Assembly (NCBI RefSeq): GCF_000378465.1 | Contig: NZ_KB899924.1 | Coordinates: 49,094-113,093, forward strand | Length of the DNA stretch: 64,000 bases | Direction: 5' to 3' | From: Elioraea tepidiphila DSM 17972 | GTDB taxonomy: Bacteria; Pseudomonadota; Alphaproteobacteria; Acetobacterales; Acetobacteraceae | Shown: positions 51,968-61,520 of the stretch, one piece after another | How the letters are laid out: each line of letters opens with the position of its first letter | Position numbering within the stretch: position 1 is the first letter of the stretch | Translations under genes and position numbers: made by a program | Notes under the pieces: model-generated | Told to the model about the DNA's origin: nothing | Databases searched by the model: none | What the model saw: the letters and a program-made list of their open reading frames with translations, nothing else

Positions 51968-53017
51968 ATGGGTTTGCACTGGCAGGACTGGCCTGACGCG
52001 GTTCGCGCGCTGTTGCGCGGGGGCTGCGTGATCCCCGCGCATCCTCTGGCGCTGGATGAGCGGCGTCAGCTCGATCCGCGCCATCAGCGCGCGCTGACGC
52101 GCTACTACCTCGCCGCCGGCGCGGGCGGGCTCGCGGTCGGGGTGCACACGACGCAGTTCGCGATCCGCGAGGTCGGGCTCTATGAGCCGGTGCTGCGCCT
52201 CGCCGCCGAAACCGCCGCCCAGGCGACGCGGCCGGTGCTGCTGGTCGCCGGCGCGATCGGCCGCACGGCGCAGGCGGTCGCGGAGGCGCGCGTCGCGCGT
52301 GGCCTCGGCTACCACGCGGTGCTGCTGAGCCTCGCGGCGATGAAGGGTGCGTCGGAGGACGAGATCGTCGCGCACTGCCAAGCGGTCGCGGCCGAGATGC
52401 CGCTGTTCGGGTTCTATCTCCAGCCGTCGGTCGGCGGCATTCCCCTGCCGGCGCGGTTCTGGCAGCGTTTCGCCGCGATCGAGAACGTCGCCGCGATCAA
52501 GGTGGCACCCTTCGACCGCTACGCCACGCTCGACGTGCTGCGCGGCGTCGCTCTCGCCGGCGCGGAAGCGCGGATCACGCTCTTCACCGGCAACGACGAC
52601 CACATCCTCGCCGACCTGCTCACCCCCTTCGCGGTGCGCGCGCACGGCCGCGAGGTGACGCTCCGCTTCAAGGGCGGCCTGCTCGGGCATTGGGCGGTGT
52701 GGACGAAGACGGCGGTCGACCTGCTCGGCCGCGTGCATGCCGCCCCGCCGGGCGAGCCCGCACTGCTCGCGCTCGATGCGCGCGTCACCGACTGCAACGC
52801 CGCGTTCTTCGATGTCGCGAACGGCTTCCACGGCTGCATCGCCGGCATCCACGAGGTGCTGCGGCGGCAAGGGCTGCTGCGCGGCATCTGGTGCCTCGAC
52901 CCGAAGGAAGGTCTTTCGGCGGGCCAGGGCGCCGAGATCGACCGCGTCTATCGCGACCACGCCGACCTCGCCGACGACGACTTCGTGCGTCGGCATCTGA
53001 ACGAGTGGTTGTCCTGA
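51968..53017 (+). CDS. DapA/NanA-like (dihydrodipicolinate synthase family) aldolase
   Basis: 349 residues, a TIM-barrel protein of the DHDPS/NAL class I aldolase family. The Schiff-base Lys is Lys178 in AAIKVAPFD and Tyr150 in FGFYLQP stands where the catalytic Tyr is expected. Family enzymes cleave or form C-C bonds with pyruvate, here probably a keto-deoxy sugar acid. ATG 51968 follows GCGGGGGAA. First gene downstream of the operator and TetR gene; followed by the dehydrogenase after 10 bases. Confidence 0.88.
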   Translation: MGLHWQDWPDAVRALLRGGCVIPAHPLALDERRQLDPRHQRALTRYYLAAGAGGLAVGVHTTQFAIREVGLYEPVLRLAAETAAQATRPVLLVAGAIGRTAQAVAEARVARGLGYHAVLLSLAAMKGASEDEIVAHCQAVAAEMPLFGFYLQPSVGGIPLPARFWQRFAAIENVAAIKVAPFDRYATLDVLRGVALAGAEARITLFTGNDDHILADLLTPFAVRAHGREVTLRFKGGLLGHWAVWTKTAVDLLGRVHAAPPGEPALLALDARVTDCNAAFFDVANGFHGCIAGIHEVLRRQGLLRGIWCLDPKEGLSAGQGAEIDRVYRDHADLADDDFVRRHLNEWLS

Positions 53018-53027
53018 GGGAGGGACC

Positions 53028-54182
53028 ATGCCGGAGACAAGACGCCTCGGCCTGATCATGCACGGTGTCACCGGGCGGATGGGGACGAACCAGCACCTGA
53101 TCCGCTCGATCGCCGCGATCCGCGCCGAGGGCGGTGTCGCGCTGAAGGACGGCACGCGGGTGATGCCCGACCCGATCCTGATCGGCCGCAATGCGGACAA
53201 GGTGCGCGCGCTCGCCGCCGCGCATGGGGTGGCGCGCTGGGGCACCGATCTCGCGGTGGCCCTGGCCAACCCCGACGACACCGTCTTCTTCGATGCCGGC
53301 ACGACGCAGATGCGCGCCGACCTGCTGCGCCGCGCGATCGCGGCGGGCAAGCACATCTACTGCGAGAAGCCGACCGCCGAGACGCTGGCGGACGCGCTCG
53401 ATGTCGCGCGGCGCGCCGAGGCCGCCGGCGTGAAGAACGGCGTCGTCCAGGACAAGCTGTTCCTGCCGGGGTTGCGCAAGCTGAAGCTGGCGATCGACAG
53501 CGGCTTCCTCGGGCGGCTGCTCTCGGTGCGCGGCGAGTTCGGCTACTGGGTGTTCGAGGGTGATTGGCAGCCGGCGCAGCGCCCGTCCTGGAACTATCGC
53601 AAGGCGGAGGGCGGCGGGATCATCCTCGATATGCTCTGCCACTGGCGCTACGTGATCGACAACATCTTCGGCCCGGTGACGTCGGTCAGTTGCCTCGGCG
53701 CGACCCACATCCCGCGCCGCTGGGACGAGCGGGGCGAGCCCTATGTCGCCGATGCCGACGATGCTGCCTACGCCACCTTCACGCTCGACTCGGGCGCGGT
53801 GGTGCAGATCAATTCGTCCTGGTGCACGCGCGTGCGCCGCGACGACCTCGTGACCTTCCATGTGGACGGCACGCATGGCAGCGCGGTCGCCGGGCTGCAT
53901 CGCTGCTGGACCCAGGCGCGCGTCAATACGCCGAAGCCCGTCTGGAACCCAGACCAGCCGCAGACCATCGACTTCTTCCGCACCTGGGACGAGGTGCCCG
54001 ACAACACCGTCCATCCCAACGGCTTCCGCGCGCAGTGGGAGATGTTCATCCGCCATGTGATGGAGGACGCGCCCTTCCCCCATACGCTGCGCGAAGGTGC
54101 GAAGGGCGTGCAGCTCGCCGAGGCGGGGCTCCGCTCCTGGGCCGAGCGGCGCTGGATCGACATCCCCGCATTGGAGGCGTGA
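53028..54182 (+). CDS. Gfo/Idh/MocA-family NAD(P)-dependent dehydrogenase
   Basis: 384 residues. The N-terminal Rossmann motif is HGVTGRMGTNQHL, and CEKPTAETLADALD marks the substrate-binding Lys region. GGGIILDMLCHWRYVIDN is the typical His-containing active-site helix. Such enzymes oxidise a sugar hydroxyl. Spacing of 10 bases to the DapA-like gene and 2 to the DUF993 gene indicates one operon. Confidence 0.9.
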   Translation: MPETRRLGLIMHGVTGRMGTNQHLIRSIAAIRAEGGVALKDGTRVMPDPILIGRNADKVRALAAAHGVARWGTDLAVALANPDDTVFFDAGTTQMRADLLRRAIAAGKHIYCEKPTAETLADALDVARRAEAAGVKNGVVQDKLFLPGLRKLKLAIDSGFLGRLLSVRGEFGYWVFEGDWQPAQRPSWNYRKAEGGGIILDMLCHWRYVIDNIFGPVTSVSCLGATHIPRRWDERGEPYVADADDAAYATFTLDSGAVVQINSSWCTRVRRDDLVTFHVDGTHGSAVAGLHRCWTQARVNTPKPVWNPDQPQTIDFFRTWDEVPDNTVHPNGFRAQWEMFIRHVMEDAPFPHTLREGAKGVQLAEAGLRSWAERRWIDIPALEA

Positions 54183-54184
54183 GC

Positions 54185-55345
54185 ATGCCGACGATCACCC
54201 TGCCGACCGCCGACCGGCGCCTCGAACCCTTCACCACCCGCCCGCCGCGCGATTTCCCGAAGGCGACGCCGCCGTTCAACCGGGTGGCGATCGCCGCCGC
54301 GCATGTGGTCGCCGATCCGCTCGCCGACGTCGATCCGTGGCTCGACGTCGCGATCGACTGGGACCGCACCATCGCCTATCGCTGCTATCTCTGGTCGCTC
54401 GGCCTTGGGGTCGCGGAGGCTATGGACACCGCGCAGCGCGGCATGGGGCTCGATTGGGCGGCCTCGCTCGAACTGATCCGCCGCAGCCTCGATGCGGCGA
54501 AGGACATCCCCGGCGCGGTGATCGCCTGCGGTGCGGGCACCGACCACCTCGCCCCCGGACCTGACGTGACGATCGACGACGTGATCGGCGCCTACGAGCA
54601 CCAGGCCAGTGCGGTCGAGGCGCTCGGCGGGCGGGTGATCCTGATGGCGAGCCGGGCACTGGCGAAGGCCGCGCGGGGGCCTGACGACTATCTCCGCGTC
54701 TATCACCATGTGCTGTCGCAGGTGCGCCAGCCCGTGATCATCCATTGGCTTGGCGAGATGTTCGATCCGGCGCTCGCCGGCTACTGGGGCTCGGACGATC
54801 ACTGGCAGGCGATGGAGACGTGCCTGACCATGCTGCACGCGAATGCCGCGTCGATCGACGGCATCAAGGTCTCGCTGCTCGACAAGGACAAGGAGATCGC
54901 CATGCGCCGCCGCCTGCCCAGGGGCGTGCGCATGTACACGGGCGATGACTTCAACTACGCCGAGCTGATCGCCGGCGACGATCAGGGCCATTCCGACGCG
55001 CTGCTCGGCATCTTCGATGCGATCGCCCCAGCGGCGTCCGCTGCGCTCGGCAGCCTGCACCGCAACGACCTCTCGACCTTCCACGACATCCTCGGCCCGA
55101 CCGTTCCGCTCTCGCGCCACGTCTTCAAGGCGCCGACGCGGTTCTACAAGACCGGCGTGGTGTTCCTCGCCTGGCTGAACGGGCACCAGGACCACTTCAC
55201 CATGGTCGGCGGACAGCACTCCGCGCGCAGCCTGCCGCATCTCGCCGAGCTGTTCCGCCTCGCGGATGCCGCCGGTCTGCTGCGCGACCCGGACATGGCC
55301 TGCGCGCGGATGCGCAGCCTGCTCGCAACCCACGGCGTGCACTGA
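54185..55345 (+). CDS. DUF993 family protein (DHDPS-like fold predicted)
   Basis: 386 residues. Length and segments such as YRCYLWSLGLGVAEAMDTAQRG, RQPVIIHWLGEMFDPALAGYWG and SIDGIKVSLLDKDKE are typical of DUF993, a TIM-barrel family related to dihydrodipicolinate synthase; the Lys of IKVSLLD is in the expected Schiff-base position. Activity is unknown. Shares operon with the other island genes; its stop overlaps the next start (TGATG). Confidence 0.87.
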   Translation: MPTITLPTADRRLEPFTTRPPRDFPKATPPFNRVAIAAAHVVADPLADVDPWLDVAIDWDRTIAYRCYLWSLGLGVAEAMDTAQRGMGLDWAASLELIRRSLDAAKDIPGAVIACGAGTDHLAPGPDVTIDDVIGAYEHQASAVEALGGRVILMASRALAKAARGPDDYLRVYHHVLSQVRQPVIIHWLGEMFDPALAGYWGSDDHWQAMETCLTMLHANAASIDGIKVSLLDKDKEIAMRRRLPRGVRMYTGDDFNYAELIAGDDQGHSDALLGIFDAIAPAASAALGSLHRNDLSTFHDILGPTVPLSRHVFKAPTRFYKTGVVFLAWLNGHQDHFTMVGGQHSARSLPHLAELFRLADAAGLLRDPDMACARMRSLLATHGVH

Positions 55346-56157
55346 TGGCGGATCTCGCGCGGCTGTCGCTCAACACCGCGACGGTGCGCGAGCGCTGGGA
55401 CCTGCCGGCCTGCATCGAGGGCTGCGCGCGTCACGGCATCGGCTGGATCGGTCCGTGGCGCGACGGTCTCGCGGCCTACGGTATCGCGCGCGCGGCACGG
55501 CACATCCGCGACGCCGGGCTTACGGTGTCGGGGCTGTGCCGCGGCGGCTGGTGGACGTCGGTCCCGCGCGCGCAGGCGATCGACGACAACCGCCGCGCGA
55601 TCGACGAGGCGGCCACTCTTGGCGCGCGCTGCCTGGTGATCGTCAATGGCGGTCTGCTGCCGGACTCGCGCGATCTCGCCGCCGCTCGCGCGCGCTGCCT
55701 CGAAGGCCTCGCCGCGGTGCTGCCGCACGCGCGCGCGGCCGGCGTTGCGCTCGCCCTCGAACCGCTGCATCCGATGACCTGCGCCGACCGCTCGGTGCTC
55801 TCCACCACCGCCCAGGCGCTCGACTGGTGCGACGCGCTTGGCGACGGGGTCGGCGTCGCGCTCGACGTCTATCACATCTGGTGGGACCCCGAGGTGCTGG
55901 CGCAGATCGCGCGCGCGCGCGGCCGCATCCTCGGCTTTCATGTCTGCGACTGGCTGCAGGAGACGCGTGATCTCGTCACCGATCGCGGCATGATGGGCGA
56001 CGGGGTGATCGACATCGCCGGACTGCGGACGGCCGTGGATGCGGCGGGCTATGATGGCCCGATCGAGGTCGAGATCTTCTCCACGCGCGACTGGTGGACG
56101 CGCGATCCGGACGAGGTGCTGGCCGTGATGAAGGCGCGCTTCGAACGCTGCGTCTGA
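55345..56157 (+). CDS. Sugar phosphate isomerase/epimerase-like TIM-barrel protein (AP endonuclease 2 family)
   Basis: 270 residues. Pattern of the xylose-isomerase-like AP_endonuc_2 family: VALALEPLHPMTC (metal Glu), GVALDVYHIWWDP (His/Asp ligands), HVCDW and a final IEVEIFSTRDWW with the conserved Glu. Likely isomerises or epimerises a keto sugar. Overlaps the DUF993 stop by one base (TGATG) and precedes the TctC gene by 12 bases. Confidence 0.88.
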   Translation: MADLARLSLNTATVRERWDLPACIEGCARHGIGWIGPWRDGLAAYGIARAARHIRDAGLTVSGLCRGGWWTSVPRAQAIDDNRRAIDEAATLGARCLVIVNGGLLPDSRDLAAARARCLEGLAAVLPHARAAGVALALEPLHPMTCADRSVLSTTAQALDWCDALGDGVGVALDVYHIWWDPEVLAQIARARGRILGFHVCDWLQETRDLVTDRGMMGDGVIDIAGLRTAVDAAGYDGPIEVEIFSTRDWWTRDPDEVLAVMKARFERCV

Positions 56158-56169
56158 GGGAGTGGAGCG

Positions 56170-57135
56170 ATGCTGACACGACGATCGGCCCTGATCGCGG
56201 CGGCCCTGACGCCGCTGGCGGCGCACGCGCAGTCCTGGGCGCCCTCGCGCCCGGTCCGCCTCGTCGTGCCGTTTCCGGCCGGCGGCGCCACCGATGTGGT
56301 CGCGCGCGTGCTTGGCGAGCACATGTCCGGCACGCTGGGCCAGCCCGTGGTGGTCGAGAACCGCACCGGCGCCGGCGGCAATGTCGGCGCGGAGACCGTC
56401 GTGCGCAGCCCGCCCGACGGCCACAACCTGCTGATGGGGACGATGGGCGGACTGACCATCAACCCGCATCTCTATCGCGGCATGAGCTTCGATCCCGCGC
56501 GCGATCTCGTGGGCATCGGCATGGCGTTCGAGACCGTGCACGTGCTGATCGTGCACCCCGCCGTGCCGGCCACGACGGTCGGCGAGCTGATCGCGCTGGC
56601 CAAGGCCCAGCCGACCCGGCTCGCCTACGGCTCGGCCGGCGCCGGCAGCTCAACGCACATGGTCGCCGAGCTGTTCCGCCTCACCGCCGGTATCGAGCTG
56701 ACGCACGTGCCCTATCGCGGCTCGGCGCCGGCGCTGAACGACACGGTCGCGGGCACGGTGCAGATCATGCTGGACCAGTTGCCGTCCTGCATCGGCCAGG
56801 TGCAGGCGGGACGGGTGCGCGCGCTCGCGGTGACGGGCGCGGCGCGCCATCCGCTGCTGCCCGAGGTGCCGAGCATGGCCGAGGCCGGGCTCGCCGGTGC
56901 GTCCGCGACGTCGTGGGGCGCGATCATGGCGCCGACCGGCACGCCGGCGCCCGCGATCGCGCGCCTGAACGCGGCGCTGAACGCCGCCCTCGGTGACGCA
57001 TCGGTGCGTGCACGGCTGGTTCAGGCGGGCGCCGATCCTGTCTCCTCGACGCCCGAGGCGGTCGCGGAACGGATGCGCACCGAGACGGCGATGTGGGGCC
57101 GCGTCGTGCGCGAGGCCAACATCACCGTCAACTGA
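56170..57135 (+). CDS. Bug/TctC-family periplasmic substrate-binding protein
   Basis: 321 residues. Export signal SALIAAALTPLAAHA, then VRLVVPFPAGGATDVVARVL and VVVENRTGAGGNVGAE, hallmark TctC segments. Last gene of the operator-controlled forward operon that contains the dehydrogenase and isomerase. It may feed the TctAB membrane subunits encoded at 61521-63553. It overlaps the convergent enolase-family gene by 8 bases. Confidence 0.92.
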   Translation: MLTRRSALIAAALTPLAAHAQSWAPSRPVRLVVPFPAGGATDVVARVLGEHMSGTLGQPVVVENRTGAGGNVGAETVVRSPPDGHNLLMGTMGGLTINPHLYRGMSFDPARDLVGIGMAFETVHVLIVHPAVPATTVGELIALAKAQPTRLAYGSAGAGSSTHMVAELFRLTAGIELTHVPYRGSAPALNDTVAGTVQIMLDQLPSCIGQVQAGRVRALAVTGAARHPLLPEVPSMAEAGLAGASATSWGAIMAPTGTPAPAIARLNAALNAALGDASVRARLVQAGADPVSSTPEAVAERMRTETAMWGRVVREANITVN

Positions 57136-58567
57136 CCGGCCACGCGGCCTTCGGCATCGGTTCCATCGCAGCGGTGCCAGGCAGCACCGCCGAGCCGAAG
57201 CCCGCGCAGTCGAGGCTGCCGAGATCCAGCATGCCCTCGGTGATGGCGAGCCGCGGACCGCGCGCGCTCGGACGGTAGAGGCCCGGATGCGCGACAAGGA
57301 AGCGCTCGGCCTCGGCACGCGGCCGGCCGGCAAAGCCATCCACGAAGTGATGCCCGTTGCGTTCGACATGTCCAAGACCGAGCAGCGACACGAGCGCGAG
57401 GTCCTGCTGCACGCAGAGGCCGGCGAGCGTGGTCAGGTCCTCGCCGCTCATGAAGAAGCGCTCCGCACCGGCCTCGCCGTTCCAGACACGGCAGCGCGCG
57501 AGGTTGACGAGGCTCTTGTAGAAGCCCTTGCAGTTCTTCGACGACACGCCGGTGTAGCCTCGTTCCCGCGCCGCGAGGAACGCATCGAGCGTGCCGTCGC
57601 TCTCATCCACGATCACGGGGCGGTACGTGGCCAGCGGCGTCATGTCGGCCGCGAGTGCTGCCGCGCGCTTCACCGGCTGCTCGATGAACAGCACGGATTG
57701 GCGCAGCCTGGCGAGGCGCGGTTCGGCCTCGATCGCGCGCCAGAGCGCGAGCGCCGCCTCGGCATCGGCGTACTGCTCGTTGCCGTCCAGGGTGGTGACG
57801 TAACCGGGCGCGAGGCGATCCAGCACCGCGGCGATGCGGGACAGCCGATCGACATCCGCCGCAACATCGCCGCCGACCTTCAGCTTGAAATGCGTGTGGC
57901 CGTAGGTGGTGCAGACCTCCTCCAGCGTCTCCGGCAGGCCGTCCTCGACGCGCGATGCTGCCGGCTGGTCTGACGCGGTGATCGGATCGACCAGGCCGAC
58001 GGTGTGGCGTGCGGCGATCCGCGGCTGCGGCGACAGGCCCGCGAGAAATCCGTTCCAGTCGAAACCGTCGAGATCGGCGATCGCCGGATGCGGCGCGATC
58101 CCGGCCACGTTGGCGCGCATGCCGGTCGCGAACGAGACGCCATGCGCGCGCAGCACGGCATCAAGGATGGCGCGGTCGATCAGGGCAGGGCCGAACCCGG
58201 CGACCAGCGGGGGCAGGCGCTCGATCGCGGCCTGCGCCAGGACGCCTGCGTAGCTGTCGGCGAACAGCGCGAACGGCGTGCTCGGCCCGGCGGCGAGATA
58301 GGCGTTGCGCGCGATCTCGATCGCGCGGCGGAGCTGGTGCTCGTTCTGCTCGTCGGTCAGGGCCGGGTCCTTGTCGAACCACTTCGCGGCCAGCGTCTCG
58401 GCCGCCATGCCCTCGACGACGCGGCCGTTCTCCAGCCGCACGCGCGCGACCAGGACCGCCTGGCGTCCATGCGTCACGGTGATGACGCCGAAACGGAACG
58501 GCAGGCGCAGGCGGAACGGCCACTCGAAGCACCGCAGATCCTCGAGGGTGATGCGCGGTGCGGTCAT
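57128..58567 (-). CDS. Enolase superfamily (mandelate racemase/muconate lactonizing-like) enzyme
   Basis: 479 residues, longer than the typical ~370-400. Catalytic barrel: KLKVGG (acid/base Lys pair), TLDGNEQY (metal Asp), VLFIEQPV (metal Glu) and IVDESDG (third metal acid), then SSKNCKG with a Lys. It would abstract the alpha-proton of an acid sugar, giving dehydration or racemisation. The extra N-terminal ~100 residues are unlike known ones. Co-translated with the isomerase upstream (ATGA). Confidence 0.9.
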   Translation of the reverse strand: MTAPRITLEDLRCFEWPFRLRLPFRFGVITVTHGRQAVLVARVRLENGRVVEGMAAETLAAKWFDKDPALTDEQNEHQLRRAIEIARNAYLAAGPSTPFALFADSYAGVLAQAAIERLPPLVAGFGPALIDRAILDAVLRAHGVSFATGMRANVAGIAPHPAIADLDGFDWNGFLAGLSPQPRIAARHTVGLVDPITASDQPAASRVEDGLPETLEEVCTTYGHTHFKLKVGGDVAADVDRLSRIAAVLDRLAPGYVTTLDGNEQYADAEAALALWRAIEAEPRLARLRQSVLFIEQPVKRAAALAADMTPLATYRPVIVDESDGTLDAFLAARERGYTGVSSKNCKGFYKSLVNLARCRVWNGEAGAERFFMSGEDLTTLAGLCVQQDLALVSLLGLGHVERNGHHFVDGFAGRPRAEAERFLVAHPGLYRPSARGPRLAITEGMLDLGSLDCAGFGSAVLPGTAAMEPMPKAAWPVS

Positions 58568-59394
58568 GTCAGGGTCTCCAGGAGGCCGCGCAGGTAGCCG
58601 ATCGCGCGCGCGGCGCAGGTGGGGCCGTCGGGGATGTACTCGAACGGCTCGATCGCCGCGGTGCCGGTGTAGCCTTGCGCGCGCAGCGCCGCGAGCACCG
58701 GCGTGAAGCGCACCGCGCCCTGGCCGGGCGCGCGCCTGTTCGCATCGTTCAGGTGGACATGCGCGATCAGCCCGGTGGGCAGCCAGCGCGCGACCAGCGC
58801 ATCTAGAGGCTCCGTCTCGGTGCTCGCGGCAGAGCAGGTATCCAGCATGGTGCGCAGCGCGGGATTGCCGATGGCGCGCACGATCGCCGCCGCCTCCGCG
58901 ATCGTGTTGACGAACGCGGTCTGACCGCGGTCAAGCGGCTCGATGCAATAGACGACGCCGGCCGCGCGTGCGCGCTCGCCCGCGAAGGCGAAGGCGTCGA
59001 TGGCGCGCGCGCGGGCGGCCTCGCGGTCCGCGCCCTCCGGCAGCACGCGTTGCGCGGGCGAGCCGTGCACGAGATGCGTCGCGCCGAGTTCGGCGGCGAG
59101 CGCCACGAGCCCGGCGATGACGTCCAGCGTGCGCGCTTGGGTTGCCGCGTCGTCGCTGGTGATCGACAGCCCCGCCGGCGCGACCAGGAGCCAGTGCAGC
59201 GAGGTGATGGCGATCCCGGCGTCCGACGCGGCGCGACGGAGCGCGGCGATCTCGGCGGCGGGCAGGCGATGGGGATCCGCGCCGAGCGTGAAGGGCGCGA
59301 GTTCGATGCCGTCATAGCCGAGCGACGCGGCGAGGTCGCATTGGGCGGCGAAGGGCAGCTCGCGCACCACCTCGTTGCACAGGCTGAACCGCAT
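58564..59394 (-). CDS. Sugar phosphate isomerase/epimerase-like TIM-barrel protein
   Basis: 276 residues. The same AP_endonuc_2 fold as the gene at 55345: YDGIELAPFTLG at the start, LHWLLVAPAGLS, VYCIEPLDRGQ (metal Glu), TMLDTCSAASTE and AHVHLNDANRRAPGQG (His). ATG 59394 overlaps the dehydrogenase stop (TGATG), and its own stop overlaps the enolase gene. Probably acts on the product of the dehydrogenase. Confidence 0.88.
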   Translation of the reverse strand: MRFSLCNEVVRELPFAAQCDLAASLGYDGIELAPFTLGADPHRLPAAEIAALRRAASDAGIAITSLHWLLVAPAGLSITSDDAATQARTLDVIAGLVALAAELGATHLVHGSPAQRVLPEGADREAARARAIDAFAFAGERARAAGVVYCIEPLDRGQTAFVNTIAEAAAIVRAIGNPALRTMLDTCSAASTETEPLDALVARWLPTGLIAHVHLNDANRRAPGQGAVRFTPVLAALRAQGYTGTAAIEPFEYIPDGPTCAARAIGYLRGLLETLT

Positions 59395-60413
59395 CAGGCC
59401 GCGATCCCGACCACGGCGTCGCAGCGGCTGCTCGCGCGTGCCGCATCCAGCACTGCGGCGACCGCAACGCCGGCGTCGCGCAGCGTCGCGATCGGGTCGG
59501 CCTCGCCGCGCAGCACGCGCAGGAAATGGTCGAATTGCCGCGCCATCACCTCGGGCGGATCGGCGGAGGGCGCGCCGATCTCCTCGGCCTCGCCGTAGTC
59601 GGGCACGAAGATCGCGCCCGCGCACCGGTGCGTCCCGCGCCAGAGCGTCAGCCGCTCATCGGTCAGGCTGAACCGGACGACGCCTGCCGTGCCGGTGACG
59701 ATCAGCTCCTTGGTCGAGAGCGTGCCTGGAACGAACGGATCAGGAGTCGCCCCGGGCAGGCGGTAGCCGGCCTCCACCAGCGCCGTTGCACCGGAAGGGA
59801 AGCGCATCTGCACCGCGGCGAGATCGTCATGGCCGCGCCCCTCGTCGTCCCGCAACGTGGCGAAGACGCGCGAGGGCGTCTCGCCGATCAGCCAGAGGAT
59901 CAGGTCGATGAAGTGCACCGCGTCATTGGCGAGCGGGCCGCTGTCGGCGCGCATCCGCTTGATGCCGACGAACCGCGCGGAACAATGCAGCACGCGCCCG
60001 ACCGCGCCCTCCGCGACCAGCGCCTTCAGCGCCGCCCCCTTGGGGTGGAAGCGCAGATACATGCCGACCTGCACGGGCACAGGGCCGGACTCGGCGCGGC
60101 GGAGCAGGTCGCGTGCCTCCTCGGCCGTGGGTGTGGCGGGCTTCTCGAGGAACAGCGGCTTGCGCGCGTCGAGCACGGCGGAGGCGATCGCGTGGTGCGT
60201 GTCGGTCGGCGTCAGCACATCGACGAGATCGGCCTCGGCCAAGGCGGCGCGCCAATCGGCAACGCCGCGCGCAGTCGGCGCGTGAATGGCGAGGATATCG
60301 GCGAGATCAGGACGCGGATCGGCGACCGTCAGCGAGCCCGCAAGACCGACGCGCGACCAGCCAGCGAGATGCGCGAGACCGAAATTCCCGCAGCCGATCT
60401 GCAGCACGCGCAC
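59394..60413 (-). CDS. Gfo/Idh/MocA-family dehydrogenase
   Basis: 339 residues. Rossmann start VLQIGCGNFGLAHLAGW, substrate motif FLEKPATPTAEEARDLL and the catalytic region FIDLILWLIGETPSR. First gene of the minus-strand operon (dehydrogenase, isomerase, enolase-like). Divergent from the TctC gene at 60500, with an operator copy in the 86-base gap. Confidence 0.9.
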   Translation of the reverse strand: MRVLQIGCGNFGLAHLAGWSRVGLAGSLTVADPRPDLADILAIHAPTARGVADWRAALAEADLVDVLTPTDTHHAIASAVLDARKPLFLEKPATPTAEEARDLLRRAESGPVPVQVGMYLRFHPKGAALKALVAEGAVGRVLHCSARFVGIKRMRADSGPLANDAVHFIDLILWLIGETPSRVFATLRDDEGRGHDDLAAVQMRFPSGATALVEAGYRLPGATPDPFVPGTLSTKELIVTGTAGVVRFSLTDERLTLWRGTHRCAGAIFVPDYGEAEEIGAPSADPPEVMARQFDHFLRVLRGEADPIATLRDAGVAVAAVLDAARASSRCDAVVGIAA

Positions 60414-60460
60414 CCGCTTCCTCCCTCGCTTGACGCACTGGTTCGATCCGGTGGACCATC

Positions 60461-60479
60461 AGGTAACCAACAAGTTACC
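60461..60479. promoter_or_regulatory. Operator-like palindrome, copy 2 of 2
   Basis: GGTAAC (60462-60467) and GTTACC (60474-60479) around six bases, preceded by A at 60461. It shares CAGGTAACCA-N4-GTTAC with the copy at 51936. It lies between the divergent dehydrogenase and TctC-TctB-TctA operons and could control both. Confidence 0.65.
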
Positions 60480-60499
60480 CGCAACGGGGAGAGGGGTCC

Positions 60500-61513
60500 A
60501 TGAAGCGTCGCACCTTTGTCGGCCTGGCCGCATCCGCCGCCGTGCTGCCTGCCCTGCCGGCAGCCGCGCAGGGCTATCCGTGGCGGCCCGAGCGGCCGGT
60601 GACCATCATCGTACCCTGGGCTGCCGGAGGCTCGACCGACCAGATGGCGCGCGTGGTCGCGGCCGAGCTCGAGAGCGAGCTCGGCCAGCGCTTCGTGGTG
60701 GTGAACCAGCCGGGCGCCTCGGGCTCGATCGGCACGCGCAACGCGCTCGAAGCGGCGCGCGACGGCTACACCTGGGCGGCGGGCGCGGCGGTCGATGTCG
60801 GCACCTACAAGGTGCTCGGCCTGCTCGACACCATGCTGGCCGACTGGCACCTGTTCTTCGCGGTCGCGAACGTCTCGGTGATCAGCGTCAATCCGAACAC
60901 GCCGTTCCACGACTTCGGCCAGCTGCTGGAGGCGCTGAAGACGCGCGGCCAGACGATCCCGGTCGCGACCGCCGGGCTCTCCTCCGCCGGGCACAACATG
61001 ATGGAGATGATCCGCGCCGCCGTTCCGGGCCTGCAATACCGCCACGTCACCTACGAGGGCGGCAACCCCGCCGTGGTGGCGACGGTCGCGGGCGAGACCC
61101 AGGCGGTCAGCCAGCTCCTGGTCGAGATGACCGAGATGATCCGCGGCAACCGCCTGCGCCCGCTGGTCGCGCTGTCCGACAAGCCGGTGCCGCTCGCGGG
61201 TTTCGGCGAGATCCCGCCGATCACGCAGTGGGTGCCGGGCATGGTGGCGCCGGTGAACTATTTCGGCATCTGGATTCCCAAGGGTGCGCCGGCGCCGGTG
61301 GTGCAGTCCATGACCATGGCGTGGGAGCGCAAGATCAGGAACAGCGAGGCGCTGAAGCGCTATGCCGAGAACCGCAGTGCGATCTTCACGCCGATCCACG
61401 GCGAGGAGGCGTTCAACGGCGCGATGCAGATGGTGACGCGCACGGCCTGGCTGTATCACGACGCCGGCAAGACCAAGCTGTCGCCGGAGGCGGTCGGGAT
61501 CGCGCGGCCGTAA
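60500..61513 (+). CDS. tctC: TctC-family substrate-binding protein of a complete TctCBA transporter
   Basis: 337 residues. Export signal (KRRTFVGLAASAAVLPALPAAAQG), then VTIIVPWAAGGSTDQMARV and FVVVNQPGASGSIGTRN. ATG 60500 follows a GGGGAGAGGGG ribosome-like sequence. It is followed by tctB after 7 bases and controlled by the palindrome 21 bases upstream. Provides the periplasmic receptor for this island. Confidence 0.93.
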   Translation: MKRRTFVGLAASAAVLPALPAAAQGYPWRPERPVTIIVPWAAGGSTDQMARVVAAELESELGQRFVVVNQPGASGSIGTRNALEAARDGYTWAAGAAVDVGTYKVLGLLDTMLADWHLFFAVANVSVISVNPNTPFHDFGQLLEALKTRGQTIPVATAGLSSAGHNMMEMIRAAVPGLQYRHVTYEGGNPAVVATVAGETQAVSQLLVEMTEMIRGNRLRPLVALSDKPVPLAGFGEIPPITQWVPGMVAPVNYFGIWIPKGAPAPVVQSMTMAWERKIRNSEALKRYAENRSAIFTPIHGEEAFNGAMQMVTRTAWLYHDAGKTKLSPEAVGIARP

Positions 61514-61520
61514 GCCCGCA

